Shown: positions 1-8,832 of the stretch, piece after piece | How the letters are laid out: every line of letters starts with the position of its first letter | How positions within the stretch are numbered: the first letter of the stretch is position 1 | DNA from: Hymenobacter ginkgonis | GTDB lineage: Bacteria; Bacteroidota; Bacteroidia; Cytophagales; Hymenobacteraceae | Assembly: GCF_009755225.1 (NCBI RefSeq) | Contig: NZ_WQKZ01000004.1 | Location: forward strand, 124,001-188,000 | Direction: 5' to 3' | DNA: 64,000 bases | The notes under the pieces: model-generated | Databases searched by the model: none | What the model saw: the letters and a program-made list of their open reading frames with translations, nothing else | What the model was told of the DNA's origin: nothing | Program-made: the position numbers and the translations under genes

Positions 1-238
1 GTACAAAGGCGCACTGGCTCAGCTCAATGCCTTGCAACTCAACCTGACCGATGCCAAAGAAGTGTACCGCGTCATTAATCTCCAGTATCGCGAGGGCATC
101 AAGACTTTTCTGGAGCTGACGGTGGCCGAGGCCGACCTGCGTACGGCGCAGCTTACTTACTACAATGCTTTGTTTAACGTGCTGTCTAGCAAGCTAGATG
201 TACAGCGCGCCCTGGGCAATATTACGTTCAATCAGTGA
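1..238 (+). CDS. TolC-like outer membrane efflux protein, C-terminal end (partial)
   Basis: The gene enters from outside the window and stops with TGA at 236-238. The visible part, about 78 residues, is a heptad-rich alpha-helical segment (TVAEADLRTAQLTYYNALFN, then LDVQRALGNI), typical of the last helical hairpin of TolC/OprM-type trimeric exit ducts. In this family the protein forms the outer-membrane channel of a tripartite pump. The next gene, an RND adaptor, begins with a GTG that overlaps this stop by 4 bases, so the genes are translationally coupled. The outer-membrane role is inferred from the helix pattern and the neighbours, because the N-terminal part is missing. Confidence 0.8.
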   Translation, partial: YKGALAQLNALQLNLTDAKEVYRVINLQYREGIKTFLELTVAEADLRTAQLTYYNALFNVLSSKLDVQRALGNITFNQ

Positions 239-1416
239 GACATTTTACGTTGACAACCGTTTGCCAGGCCGCCCCAGCCCTACTGCTGGCGGGGCTGCTG
301 GCCGCCTGCGGCAAGAAAGACGCAGCCCAGCAAGCCGGGCCGCCGCCCGCCACGCCCGTGGCCATATACAAGGTGCAAGCCGAGCAAGTAGTAAGCTCTG
401 ACTCGTACCCCGCCACCGTGGTGCCGCTAAATGAAGTACAGCTGCTGGCTGAAGTAACCGGCTACCTCACTGACATTTACGTGCAAGACGGCCAGAAGGT
501 AACCAGAGGCCAGAAGCTCTACGCCATCGACCGCACGCGCTACGCCGCTGCCGCCGACCAGGCCCGTGCCCAGTTGCAAGTAACCCGCACCAACTACGTG
601 CGGGTGGCTAAAGATGCCGAGCGCTACCGCCGCTTGGCCGAGCAAGATGCCATTGCCCTTCAGCAAGTTGACATTTCGAAAGCCGATGTGGCCAATGCGC
701 AGTCGCAGATTGCGGCGGCCCAGGCTTCGCTGCGAAGCGTGAATTTGGACGTGCGCCACTCGGTTATCACGGCGCCGCTAACGGGCACTATTGGCATCGC
801 ACAGGTGAAGCTTGGGGCGCTGGTGAGCCAGGACCAAACGCTCATTAATACAGTGTCGGCCGAAGACCCGATTGCGGTGGATGTCAATATCGGCGAGCAG
901 GATATTGCCCGCTTCGCCAGGCTTCAGCAGGCCAAAGGCGTGCGGCAGGATTCTATTTTTACGCTGCAAGTACCTGGTGGCAAAACCTATAAGCTACCCG
1001 GCAAAATAGTAACCATCGACCGCGCCGTGGACCCGCAGACGGGTACCCTGCGCGTGCGGGTACAATTTCCTAACCCTCAGCGTACCCTGAAAGCGGGTAT
1101 GAACACCAGTCTGCGCGTGCTCAACCAAGATACTGGCGAGCAGCTCGTTATCCCGGCCCGCGCCGTGACCGAGCAGATGGGCGAATTCTACGTGTATGTA
1201 GTGGGCGACAGCAGCAAAGTATCGCAGCGCAAAGTACTGACTGGCACCAAAGTAAAAGACAAAATAGTGGTGCGCCAAGGCCTAAAAGCCGGTGAAACCA
1301 TCGTGAGCGACGGGGTGCAGAATCTGCACGAGGGGTCGAAGATTCAAGCCGGCGACCCGAGCAAGCCGGCGGGCGCGCAGGGTGCGGCGGCCGCACCAGC
1401 CGGAGGCGGGAAATAG
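235..1416 (+). CDS. RND efflux periplasmic adaptor (membrane fusion) lipoprotein
   Basis: A 393-residue AcrA/MexA-type adaptor that would bridge the inner-membrane pump and the outer-membrane duct. It starts at a GTG overlapping the upstream stop. Residues 1-25 form a lipoprotein signal ending in LAAC (Cys25). A biotinyl-lipoyl-like half motif follows (AEVTGYLTDIYVQDGQKV), then a helical hairpin, the second lipoyl half (APLTGTIGIAQVKLGALV), a beta-barrel domain and a membrane-proximal domain (VQNLHEGSKI). The C-terminus is rich in Ala, Pro and Gly. Length and domain order are usual for the family. A 40-bp-arm palindrome separates it from the pump gene, which probably belongs to the same transcription unit. 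Substrate unknown. Confidence 0.95.
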   Translation: MRHFTLTTVCQAAPALLLAGLLAACGKKDAAQQAGPPPATPVAIYKVQAEQVVSSDSYPATVVPLNEVQLLAEVTGYLTDIYVQDGQKVTRGQKLYAIDRTRYAAAADQARAQLQVTRTNYVRVAKDAERYRRLAEQDAIALQQVDISKADVANAQSQIAAAQASLRSVNLDVRHSVITAPLTGTIGIAQVKLGALVSQDQTLINTVSAEDPIAVDVNIGEQDIARFARLQQAKGVRQDSIFTLQVPGGKTYKLPGKIVTIDRAVDPQTGTLRVRVQFPNPQRTLKAGMNTSLRVLNQDTGEQLVIPARAVTEQMGEFYVYVVGDSSKVSQRKVLTGTKVKDKIVVRQGLKAGETIVSDGVQNLHEGSKIQAGDPSKPAGAQGAAAAPAGGGK

Positions 1417-1426
1417 CCTCAAAAAC

Positions 1427-1540
1427 GCCCGTCATGCTGAGCGCAGCGGAGCCGAAGCATCTTGGCCGCTTCGTTGCTGACGATAGGAGTTAGTTCACTA
1501 GCCAAGATGCTTCGGCTCCGCTGCGCTCAGCATGACGGGC
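1427..1540. repeat. Interspersed palindrome, copy 1 (perfect 40-bp arms)
   Basis: Bases 1427-1466 are the exact reverse complement of 1501-1540, with a 34-base loop. The arm contains the shared family core GTCATGCTGAGC followed by GAAGCATCTTGGC. It lies between the adaptor and pump genes of one operon. The RNA would form a very stable hairpin but there is no U-tract, so a role in mRNA processing or partial termination is possible but unproven. It is the most perfect copy of the family in this window. Confidence 0.95.
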
Positions 1541-1584
1541 ATTATTTAACTAACTGCTCACAAAGCATTTATTTTCTATCCTGA

Positions 1585-4500
1585 ATGATATCTGACGTTT
1601 TTATACGCAGGCCGGTCACGGCCATCGTCGTGTCGATAGTGCTGGTGCTACTGGGCGTTTTGTCGCTCAAGAGTCTACCTATCAGCCAGTATCCTGATAT
1701 TTCGCCGCCCGTGGTGCAGATATCGGGCAGCTACACCGGGGCTGACGCCCTCACGGTGGAGCAAACCGTGCTTACGCCCATCGAGACGCAGGTGAACGGC
1801 ACGCCGGGCATGGCCTACCTATCGTCGAACGCGACAAGCGACGGCCGCATCTCGTCTAACGTGACGTTTGAAATCGGCACCAATGTCGATATCGCGACGC
1901 TCGACGTGCAAAACCGCGTAAGCGTGGCCCAGCCCCAACTCCCCGATGAGGTGAAGCGCCTGGGCCTCACGGTGAAGAAACGGAACCCGACCATTCTGCT
2001 GGTAGTGGCGCTATACTCGCCCAAGAAAACACACGACGTCAAGTTCTTAGATAACTACACCAACATCTACGTACGCGATGCCTTGCTGCGGGTGAAGGGG
2101 GTAGGCGACGTGCAGAGCATTGGCCAGGACTTTTCGATGCGTGTGTGGCTCAAGCCCGACCGCCTAGCGCAACTCGGCCTGAGCTCTGACGACGTGACGC
2201 AGGCCCTACGCGAGCAAAACGTGCAGGTGGCAGCCGGCTCCATCGGCTCGGCCCCGCAGACGGGCTCGCAAGCCTTTGAGTATTCGCTCTTTGTGAATGG
2301 CCGCCTGACCACGGTGCCGGAGTTTGAGAACATCATCGTGCGCACGAAGCCCGGGAATGGCTCCGTCGTATACCTCAAGGACGTGGCCCGCGTGCAGCTC
2401 GGCAGCTTCGCGTACTCGCAGACGTCCTTTGTGAACAGCAATCCGTGCACGATTTTGCTCGTGAACCAGGTACCCGGCGGCAACGCCCTCGAAACGGCCG
2501 AAGGCGTGTATGCGGCCATGAAACAGCTACAGGCCAAGTTTCCGCCCGATATCGCCTATAGTGTGCCGTTCGAGTCCGTGACGGTGGTGCAGGTGTCCAT
2601 TCACGAGGTAGTAGAAACGCTGCTCGTGGCCCTGCTGCTCGTGACAGTGGTAGTATTCGTGTTTTTGCAAAGCTGGCGGGCCACGCTCATTCCGGTGTTG
2701 GCAGTGCCGGTGGCCATTGTGGGCACGTTCATCCTGTTCATCCCGCTGGGCTTTACCATCAACACCTTGACGCTCTTTGGCTTTGTGCTAGCCATCGGCA
2801 TTGTGGTTGATGACGCCATCGTGGTGGTAGAAGCCGTGCAGCACTACATCGACACCGAAAAAATATCGGCGCGCGAGGCCACCGAAAAGGCCATGAAGGA
2901 CATCACGGCGCCGGTTATTGCCATTGCGCTCATTTTGGCGGCGGTGTTCGTGCCGGTGGGCTTCATTCCGGGCATTGTGGGCAAGTTGTACCAGCAGTTT
3001 GCCGTTACCATCGCCATCTCGGTGGTGCTGTCGGCGTTTATCGCGCTTTCGCTCACGCCGGCGCTTACCTCGCTGATGCTGCGCCCTACCGAGCAAACAG
3101 CCGACTCAAAAGGCCTCAACAAGCTGTTTTACAAGTTCAACCAGTGGTTTGAACGCGTCACCAAATCATACGCCAACGGCGTGCGCCGGGCTTTGCGCTT
3201 CGCGCCACTCGTGGGTATTTTATTGCTAGGTGTGTACGGCGGCACGTTTGCGCTGTTCCGCACCAAGGCTTCGGGCTTTATACCTACCGAAGACGAAGGC
3301 CGGTTGTTTGTGGCCGTCGAGCTGCCGCAGGGCGCATCCGGCGTTCGCACGCAAGCGACGCTGGCGCAAATGGCGCAGATTATCAAAGCCAAGGTGCCGG
3401 CTATTCAGAACATGGTAGGCATCAGCGGCTTGAATGCCCTCAACTTCTCGTTTAAGTCGAGCAGCGCCACCATGTTCTTGCAAATGAAGCCCTGGGACGA
3501 CCGCAAGGAAGCTTCGCAGCAGCTTTTCGGTGTGATTGCCCAACTGCAAAAGGAATTTTCGGCGATCAAAGGCGCGAATATTGTGGTAGTGCCGCCGCCT
3601 GCCATTCCGGGCCTGGGCAACACGGGTGGCTTCAGCTTTATGCTGGAGCAGCGCGAGAGTTCGCCCGACATTAAGGCCTTCGAGGCTACAGTCAACAAAT
3701 TTGTGGGCGCCGCCAACCAGCGGCCCGAAATCGGGAGCGCCTACACCTTCTTCACTGCTAAAACACCTGGCTATCAGCTCACCGTAAACCGTGACCAAGC
3801 CAAGAAACTCGGCGTGCCGCTCACCAGCGTTTTCAGCGCCATGTCGACGTACCTGGGCAGTACTTACATTAACGACTTCACCAAATACGGGCGCAATTTC
3901 CGCGTCGTGGCCCAGGCCGATACCAGTTACCGCCAAGATATTACGGCGCTCAACTCGTTCTACGTGGCTAATCAGGCGGGCGGGCAGGTGCCACTCAGTT
4001 CGCTTGTTACCTACAAACTGGTGGAGAACGCGCCGCTGATTTCGCACTACAACCTGTTTCGCTCAGTCGAAATCAACGGCGACGCCAAGCCGGGCTACAG
4101 TTCGGGCCAGGCCATTGAGGCGCTGAAAGAAGTAGCCGCCCAGACCCTACCGGCCGACTACGGCTACGACTTTTCGGGTTTGAGCCGTGAGGAAATCAGC
4201 TCGGGCAACAGCACAGTTGTCATCTTCGGGTTGTCGATTTTGTTCGTTTTCCTGCTGTTGGCGGCACTTTACGAAAGCTGGTCGGTGCCATTTTCGGTGC
4301 TGTTGGCGGTGCCGCTGGGCATTTTCGGGGCCATTGTGGCCCTCACGCTGGTGCCCAAGCTTACCAATAACGTGTATGCCCAAATCGGCATGATTACCCT
4401 CATCGGCTTGGCGGCGAAAAATGCCATTCTGATTGTGGAGTTTGCCAAGGAGCGCGTGGATTGGGGTATGCCCGTGCTAGATGCCACGATGGAGGCCGTG

Positions 4501-4878
4501 ACGCTACGTTTGCGCCCCATTATTATGACGTCGTTGGCCTTTATCCTAGGTGTCCTACCCCTCGCTTTTGCGTCGGGTGCGGGAGCCGTGTCGCGCCAAA
4601 CCATCGGCTGGACCGTGACGGGCGGTATGCTGGCCGCTACCTTTTTGGCCATCTTCGCCGTGCCAGTGTTATTCTTGAATATCACCAAATTAGCTTACGG
4701 CAAAAAGAAGCTCGCCGAAATGGAAGCCAACTACAAGCCGGAGGAACACGGCCACGCGGCCCACGGCTCGCAGGAGGCAAATACGCCGCCCGAAGGGCCA
4801 TCGGAAGAGAAGAAAAACGACGAGGCAACCGAAGAGCAGAAGCGAAAAGCTGAGACGCCGCCCGAGCTAGGTACTTAG
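1585..4878 (+). CDS. RND multidrug efflux pump, inner membrane subunit (HAE1/AcrB type)
   Basis: A 1097-residue proton-driven exporter of the AcrB/MexB class. The first membrane segment (about residues 10-28) is followed by large periplasmic loops and a central membrane block. Proton-relay residues are visible: D409 and D410 in GIVVDDAIVVVEAV, and K945 in GLAAKNAILIVEFAKE. The usual FIPTEDEG and GISGLNAL regions are present. Beyond the last membrane helix there is a charged tail of about 60 residues rich in Glu and Lys, longer than in E. coli AcrB. With the two upstream genes it makes a complete tripartite pump. The substrate cannot be deduced, but the long periplasmic loops fit the hydrophobe exporter class rather than metal exporters. 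Confidence 0.97.
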   Translation: MISDVFIRRPVTAIVVSIVLVLLGVLSLKSLPISQYPDISPPVVQISGSYTGADALTVEQTVLTPIETQVNGTPGMAYLSSNATSDGRISSNVTFEIGTNVDIATLDVQNRVSVAQPQLPDEVKRLGLTVKKRNPTILLVVALYSPKKTHDVKFLDNYTNIYVRDALLRVKGVGDVQSIGQDFSMRVWLKPDRLAQLGLSSDDVTQALREQNVQVAAGSIGSAPQTGSQAFEYSLFVNGRLTTVPEFENIIVRTKPGNGSVVYLKDVARVQLGSFAYSQTSFVNSNPCTILLVNQVPGGNALETAEGVYAAMKQLQAKFPPDIAYSVPFESVTVVQVSIHEVVETLLVALLLVTVVVFVFLQSWRATLIPVLAVPVAIVGTFILFIPLGFTINTLTLFGFVLAIGIVVDDAIVVVEAVQHYIDTEKISAREATEKAMKDITAPVIAIALILAAVFVPVGFIPGIVGKLYQQFAVTIAISVVLSAFIALSLTPALTSLMLRPTEQTADSKGLNKLFYKFNQWFERVTKSYANGVRRALRFAPLVGILLLGVYGGTFALFRTKASGFIPTEDEGRLFVAVELPQGASGVRTQATLAQMAQIIKAKVPAIQNMVGISGLNALNFSFKSSSATMFLQMKPWDDRKEASQQLFGVIAQLQKEFSAIKGANIVVVPPPAIPGLGNTGGFSFMLEQRESSPDIKAFEATVNKFVGAANQRPEIGSAYTFFTAKTPGYQLTVNRDQAKKLGVPLTSVFSAMSTYLGSTYINDFTKYGRNFRVVAQADTSYRQDITALNSFYVANQAGGQVPLSSLVTYKLVENAPLISHYNLFRSVEINGDAKPGYSSGQAIEALKEVAAQTLPADYGYDFSGLSREEISSGNSTVVIFGLSILFVFLLLAALYESWSVPFSVLLAVPLGIFGAIVALTLVPKLTNNVYAQIGMITLIGLAAKNAILIVEFAKERVDWGMPVLDATMEAVTLRLRPIIMTSLAFILGVLPLAFASGAGAVSRQTIGWTVTGGMLAATFLAIFAVPVLFLNITKLAYGKKKLAEMEANYKPEEHGHAAHGSQEANTPPEGPSEEKKNDEATEEQKRKAETPPELGT

Positions 4879-4904
4879 AGGTACCCGAGGAAATAACTAC
4901 CAAT

Positions 4905-4950
4905 AAAAACGCCCGCTCTGCTTCATGCGTGAAACAGAACGGGCGTTTTT
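4905..4950. terminator. Intrinsic terminator after the efflux operon
   Basis: The arms AAAAACGCCCG and CGGGCGTTTTT form a strong GC stem with A and T tracts on either side. It could work in both directions, ending the efflux operon and the convergent DUF779 gene. Confidence 0.9.
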
Positions 4951-4980
4951 AGTGCCCTACCCCCGCTTTTAGCGCCAGGC

Positions 4981-5376
4981 TTACTGCACTTCTACCGGGT
5001 ACTCATCGCCCGCAAAAATGGGGGCCATGTCCTTGGCTTCTTCCTCCGTGAAGAGACGCGAGCGAATCAGAAACCGCACCCCGAGTGGAATTTCCAATGA
5101 AAAGCTGGCGCCCCTACCCTTCGTCACATCAATGGTGAGCTGGGTGTGCTGCCAATACTCGAACTGGCTGGTACTCATGAAGAAGTCGCAGCCATGCACG
5201 CGGCCCAGCCACACATCATTACCGCCCACTCGAAACTCGCCTTGGGTAAAGCACATCGGCGATGAACCATCGCAGCAGCCGCCGCTTTGGTGAAACATGA
5301 GCGGGCCGTGCTCGTCGCGCAGCAGGTCGATGGTAGCTTCGGCCGCTGGGGTAGAAAGGACGCGGGGGGTAGGCAT
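4981..5376 (-). CDS. DUF779 domain protein, aldehyde dehydrogenase partner
   Basis: About 131 residues. The DUF779 signature MFHQSGGCCDGSSPMC is clear, followed by WLGRVHGCDFFMS; the clustered cysteines suggest metal or redox chemistry, but the function is unknown. In actinobacteria (for example the Rv0458-Rv0459 pair) and other bacteria this family sits next to an acetaldehyde-type aldehyde dehydrogenase, as here. I chose the ATG at 5376 (MPTPRVLST): an in-frame start at 5418 exists but lies inside the interspersed palindrome, which is unlikely to be coding. It is downstream of and codirectional with the aldehyde dehydrogenase, with palindrome copy 2 between them. Confidence 0.85.
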   Translation of the reverse strand: MPTPRVLSTPAAEATIDLLRDEHGPLMFHQSGGCCDGSSPMCFTQGEFRVGGNDVWLGRVHGCDFFMSTSQFEYWQHTQLTIDVTKGRGASFSLEIPLGVRFLIRSRLFTEEEAKDMAPIFAGDEYPVEVQ

Positions 5377-5408
5377 GGAATGGCTTTTAAGAGATGGCGA
5401 CATAAGAA

Positions 5409-5507
5409 AGAGCGTCATACGGAACGAAGTGGAGCATCTCTACCGCATCGTTAAGCGATTGGTTTACACCCGGTAGAGATGCTTCGCTTTGCTCAGCATG
5501 ACGTTCT
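5409..5507. repeat. Interspersed palindrome, copy 2 (imperfect arms)
   Basis: The right arm (about 5471-5507) has the family core in reverse complement (GATGCTTCGCTTTGCTCAGC). The left arm (about 5409-5445) is diverged in its middle but shares GCATCTCTACCG with it. It sits between the aldehyde dehydrogenase and DUF779 genes. Confidence 0.85.
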
Positions 5508-5537
5508 TGTACGGATAACTAGCTCCCTACTATAAGC

Positions 5538-7067
5538 CTAGAAGAAACCCAGTTTCTGCTGGCTATAGCTGATGAGCATGTTTTTGGTCTGGCGGTAGTG
5601 GCTGAGCATCATCTTGTGGTTTTCGCGGCCAAAACCCGACGCCTTGTAGCCGCCGAAGGGCGCGCCGGCAGGGTAGTCGTGGTAGCAATTTACCCACACG
5701 CGGCCGGCCTGAATGGCGCGCGGCATCGTGTACAGCTCGTGCGCATCGCGGCTCCAGAGGCCAGCGCCGAGGCCATAAAGCGTGTCGTTCGCCAGCTCAA
5801 TGGCTTCGGCGTTGTCTTTAAAAGTGGTTACGGACAAGACCGGACCGAAGATTTCCTCCTGAAAAATCCGCATCTTGTTGTGGCCCCGGAAGATGGTAGG
5901 CTGAATGTAGTAGCCTTCGGCGAGTGCGCCGTCTTCCTGGTGGTAGGCCTCGCCGCCCACCAGCACTTCAGCGCCTTCAGCTTTGCCGATTTCGAGGTAG
6001 CTCAGGATTTTCTCAAACTGGTCGTTCGAGGCCTGGGCGCCCATCATGGTGTCGGTATCCATCGGGTTGCCGAGCTTGATGGCCTTCACGCGGGCGATGA
6101 CGCGGGCAATAAACTCGTCGTAGATGTCTTCGTGCACCAGCAGGCGCGAGGGGCAGGTGCAAATTTCACCCTGGTTGAGCGCAAACATCACGGCGCCTTC
6201 GATGCACTTATCGAGGAAGTCGTCGTCGTGGTCCATCACGCTCTTGCAGAAGATGTTGGGCGACTTGCCCCCCAGTTCCATCGTCACGGGAATGATGTTT
6301 TCGGCGGCGTATTGCAGAATAAGGCGGCCGGTAGTCGTCTCGCCCGTGAAGGATACTTTCTGCACGCGCTTGTTGCTGGCCAGCGGTTTGCCGGCTTCCA
6401 GGCCAAAACCGTTCACTACGTTGAGCACGCCAGCAGGCACCACGTCCTGAATCAACTCCATGAGCACCATGATGCTAGCTGGGGTTTGCTCGGCGGGCTT
6501 CACCACGCAGCAGCAGCCGGCGGCTAGGGCAGGCGCTATTTTCCAGGTCGCCATCAGCAGTGGGAAGTTCCAGGGAATAATCTGGCCGATAACGCCTAGC
6601 GGCTCCTGAATGACAAGCGACAAGGTACTCTCGTTCAACTCGGTAGCCGAGCCCTCTTCGGCCCGGATAACGCCGGCGAAGTAACGGAAATGGTCGATGC
6701 ACAGCGGCAAGTCGGCCGCCATGGTTTCGCGGATGGCCTTGCCGTTTTCTACCGTTTCTACGGCCGCCAGGTAGGGCAAGTTGGCCTCTATAATGTCGGC
6801 GATTTTGAGCAATACACCGCTACGGGTAGCCGCAGAAGTTTTGCTCCAACTTTTGAAAGCTTCGTGGGCCGCATCGAGCGCCAGCTCAATATCCTCCTTG
6901 CTGCTGCGGGCCACTTTACAGAACGCCTTGCCGTCGATGGGCGACGGGTTGTCGAAGTACTGGCCTTTGACCGGGGCGACCCACTTGCCACCGATAAAGT
7001 TGTCGTAGTGCGATTTAAACTGTGGGCGAGCTACTACGGTAGTCGCTTTTTCGAGGGTTTCGACCAT
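5538..7067 (-). CDS. NAD-dependent aldehyde dehydrogenase (AldB/ExaC type)
   Basis: A 509-residue aldehyde dehydrogenase, close to the length of E. coli AldB, expected to oxidise acetaldehyde or a similar short aldehyde to the acid with NAD(P). Visible landmarks are the Rossmann region [29 protein letters not shown], the general base E264 in [12 protein letters not shown] and the nucleophile C303 in GEICTCPSR; the CTCPSR version is characteristic of the AldB/ExaC branch. The start is set at [10 protein letters not shown], although an upstream in-frame codon at 7100 exists. It is divergent from an AraC-family gene that may control it, and is followed by the DUF779 gene. Confidence 0.93.
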   Translation of the reverse strand: MVETLEKATTVVARPQFKSHYDNFIGGKWVAPVKGQYFDNPSPIDGKAFCKVARSSKEDIELALDAAHEAFKSWSKTSAATRSGVLLKIADIIEANLPYLAAVETVENGKAIRETMAADLPLCIDHFRYFAGVIRAEEGSATELNESTLSLVIQEPLGVIGQIIPWNFPLLMATWKIAPALAAGCCCVVKPAEQTPASIMVLMELIQDVVPAGVLNVVNGFGLEAGKPLASNKRVQKVSFTGETTTGRLILQYAAENIIPVTMELGGKSPNIFCKSVMDHDDDFLDKCIEGAVMFALNQGEICTCPSRLLVHEDIYDEFIARVIARVKAIKLGNPMDTDTMMGAQASNDQFEKILSYLEIGKAEGAEVLVGGEAYHQEDGALAEGYYIQPTIFRGHNKMRIFQEEIFGPVLSVTTFKDNAEAIELANDTLYGLGAGLWSRDAHELYTMPRAIQAGRVWVNCYHDYPAGAPFGGYKASGFGRENHKMMLSHYRQTKNMLISYSQQKLGFF

Positions 7068-7144
7068 GATGGGTGGGAATTTTAACTGGTTGAGGAACAA
7101 AGCAAAGTTGGCCCTGCAAATTGCCTGGCCGGTTGTGGTATTCT

Positions 7145-7176
7145 CGCAAAGAATGCGGAAATTGTCGCATCTTGCG
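7145..7176. promoter_or_regulatory. Candidate AraC-type operator in the divergent promoter region
   Basis: Between the aldehyde dehydrogenase and the AraC regulator the half-site CGCA/TGCG occurs four times in alternating orientation: CGCA 7145, TGCG 7154, CGCA 7166 and TGCG 7173, giving dyads CGCA-N5-TGCG and CGCA-N3-TGCG. The position fits control of one or both divergent genes. The call rests on symmetry alone. Confidence 0.4.
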
Positions 7177-7275
7177 TTAGTAAGCCATCACTCACTCAAA
7201 GTAGTCGAGACTGCTGAATTAGAGCTAACGCATTGCTTGTGCTTGCTTTTTTCGTGCAACTCCTTATTCTCTCCC

Positions 7276-8205
7276 ATGCCCACCCGCGTTCACCTACCTG
7301 CTGCTGTAGCACCGCTTGCTGTCGAGCGGCTGCATACGCTGGTTGAAAACCGTACGGTTTTTGCCCTAGAATCCTTTGAGTTGAATGTTTTTGAGACGCA
7401 TCAAGCGGCCCACTTGGTGCCCCTACGGTTGGGCGGCCTGGCCCTCACCACCATGCTAAGGGGTAGGAAAGTGATGCACCTGCCCGGCCGACCGGCCTTT
7501 GATTATTTACCTGGCGAGTCGGTAGTAGTAGGGCAGGATGAGCTAATGGAGATTGACTTTCCGGATGCGGCTAGCGGCCAGCCTACGCAGTGCTTGGCAG
7601 TGGCCATTGCCCCCGAAACCATTCGCCATACCCTTGATTTGCTGAACGAACGCTACCCCCGCGCCGAAGCTCACCAGCCTTGGGCACTGGCCGGCCCCGA
7701 GTACGCGCACCTTACCAATACTCCCGAGCTAACTAGCACGCTGGAGCGCCTGCTGGCTGTGTCGTGCTCGCCCAATGCGGCCAAGGAAGTACTTGCTGGC
7801 TTCACCCTGCAAGAGCTATTGGTGCGCTTGATGCAGACGCAGGCGCGGCAGCTCATCTTTCAGGACTACGCGCGGCACCTCACTAGCCACCGCTTTGCGG
7901 CGGTTGTGCAGTATATCAAGCAGCACCTCACCGAGCAGCTATCAGTTGAGAAGCTGAGCGCTGTAGCCTGCATGAGCAAAGCCACGTTTTTCCGGGTGTT
8001 CAAGCGGGAGTTTGGCCTTACGCCGGTTGAATACATCGTGCGCGAGCGACTGGCTGAGGCCAAGCGCCTGCTGCGCCACCCACTGGCCAACGTGGCTGAG
8101 GTGTGCCTGCGGGCGGGCTTTAATAACTTGTCGTATTTCCAGGCACTGTTCAAAAAGCACGAAGGCGTGACGCCGGGCGCCTACAAGAAGCTACCGGTCT
8201 GCTAA
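7276..8205 (+). CDS. AraC family transcriptional regulator
   Basis: A 309-residue protein with an N-terminal cupin-like ligand domain of the AraC_N type (about 10-190) and a C-terminal double helix-turn-helix (about 210-305). The second HTH carries the family signature in VAEVCLRAGFNNLSYFQALFKKHEGVTPGAYKK. The reading frame is open further upstream, but the extra sequence is compositionally unlike the family and crosses the divergent promoter, so I take the ATG at 7276 (MPTRVHLPA). AraC_N-type regulators often sense alcohols or aldehydes and sit beside dehydrogenases, so regulation of the adjacent aldehyde dehydrogenase and DUF779 genes is a reasonable inference. Confidence 0.9.
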   Translation: MPTRVHLPAAVAPLAVERLHTLVENRTVFALESFELNVFETHQAAHLVPLRLGGLALTTMLRGRKVMHLPGRPAFDYLPGESVVVGQDELMEIDFPDAASGQPTQCLAVAIAPETIRHTLDLLNERYPRAEAHQPWALAGPEYAHLTNTPELTSTLERLLAVSCSPNAAKEVLAGFTLQELLVRLMQTQARQLIFQDYARHLTSHRFAAVVQYIKQHLTEQLSVEKLSAVACMSKATFFRVFKREFGLTPVEYIVRERLAEAKRLLRHPLANVAEVCLRAGFNNLSYFQALFKKHEGVTPGAYKKLPVC

Positions 8206-8236
8206 GGGATTAGCTTACTGGCAACTCGCTGGTTAA

Positions 8237-8755
8237 TCAGCTATACACGATGCTTACCACTTCCACTATTTCCGCTTGCGGCCCGAGGTGAAGCGTAACT
8301 TTTTGGCCCACCCGCGCGCCAGTAATAGCCCGGGCTAAGGGCGCCACGAAGCCGACTTTGCCGGCTGCTACGCCAGCTTCATCGACGCCCACAATAGTGA
8401 AGGTGCGCACCAGTCCCACCCTACCCCCGCTCACCGTGCGCAGCGTGACGGTGGCGCCGAAGCGCACTTCGGTGGGCGGCTGCGTGCTGGGCTCCACCAC
8501 GCGGGCGCTGCCCAAGCGCTCGGTGAGCAGGGCCAGCCGGCCGTGCAGCAGCGACAAGCGGTGGGTGCGGTCGGTATCGTTGTCGCGGTTGGTTTCGGCC
8601 TGCGTTCGCTCGGCTTCGAGCTGTGCTAGCTCGGCACGCAGTTGGGCCAGGCCGCTGGGCGTTACGTAGTTGGGCGTGCCGGGGGGTAGGGCGGCTCGCG
8701 GGGGCACTATGGGCGGCGTCTGCGCGTCATCTTCCTTAACAAATCCTCGGCTCAT
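8237..8755 (-). CDS. GreA/GreB family elongation factor
   Basis: A 172-residue protein with the GreB-like beginning MSRGFVKEDDAQ, then PNYVTPSGLAQLRAELAQLE, a coiled coil of about 60 residues, and a C-terminal FKBP-like domain with the expected ITGARVGQKVTL segment. Gre factors enter the secondary channel of RNA polymerase and stimulate cleavage of backtracked RNA. The acidic coiled-coil tip is less obvious than in E. coli GreA. The start is set by the conserved N-terminus at 8755; the longer frame adds a Cys- and Arg-rich segment that looks non-coding. It is divergent from the MFS gene, with only about 77 bases between the starts. Confidence 0.85.
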   Translation of the reverse strand: MSRGFVKEDDAQTPPIVPPRAALPPGTPNYVTPSGLAQLRAELAQLEAERTQAETNRDNDTDRTHRLSLLHGRLALLTERLGSARVVEPSTQPPTEVRFGATVTLRTVSGGRVGLVRTFTIVGVDEAGVAAGKVGFVAPLARAITGARVGQKVTLHLGPQAEIVEVVSIVYS

Positions 8756-8832
8756 AGCGTGGTTGAACGCGGGCGAACAGCAGGAGTTGCGCCGCCGGCA
8801 ACCTTCGCGGGCCGTCGGTGGTTTCACTACCC

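Noticed and set aside
1427-1540. Palindrome copy 1 considered as an intrinsic terminator
   Set aside because: No T tract follows the stem and the downstream gene belongs to the same pump operon; kept as a repeat only.
5377-5418. Upstream start codon for the DUF779 gene
   Set aside because: The added codons begin inside the interspersed palindrome and have no counterpart in the family; the ATG at 5376 fits.
5598-6527. Long open frame on the plus strand (about 309 codons) across the aldehyde dehydrogenase gene
   Set aside because: It is antisense to a gene with all catalytic motifs; its product is rich in Val, Ala and His without any motif, a usual shadow in high-GC coding DNA.
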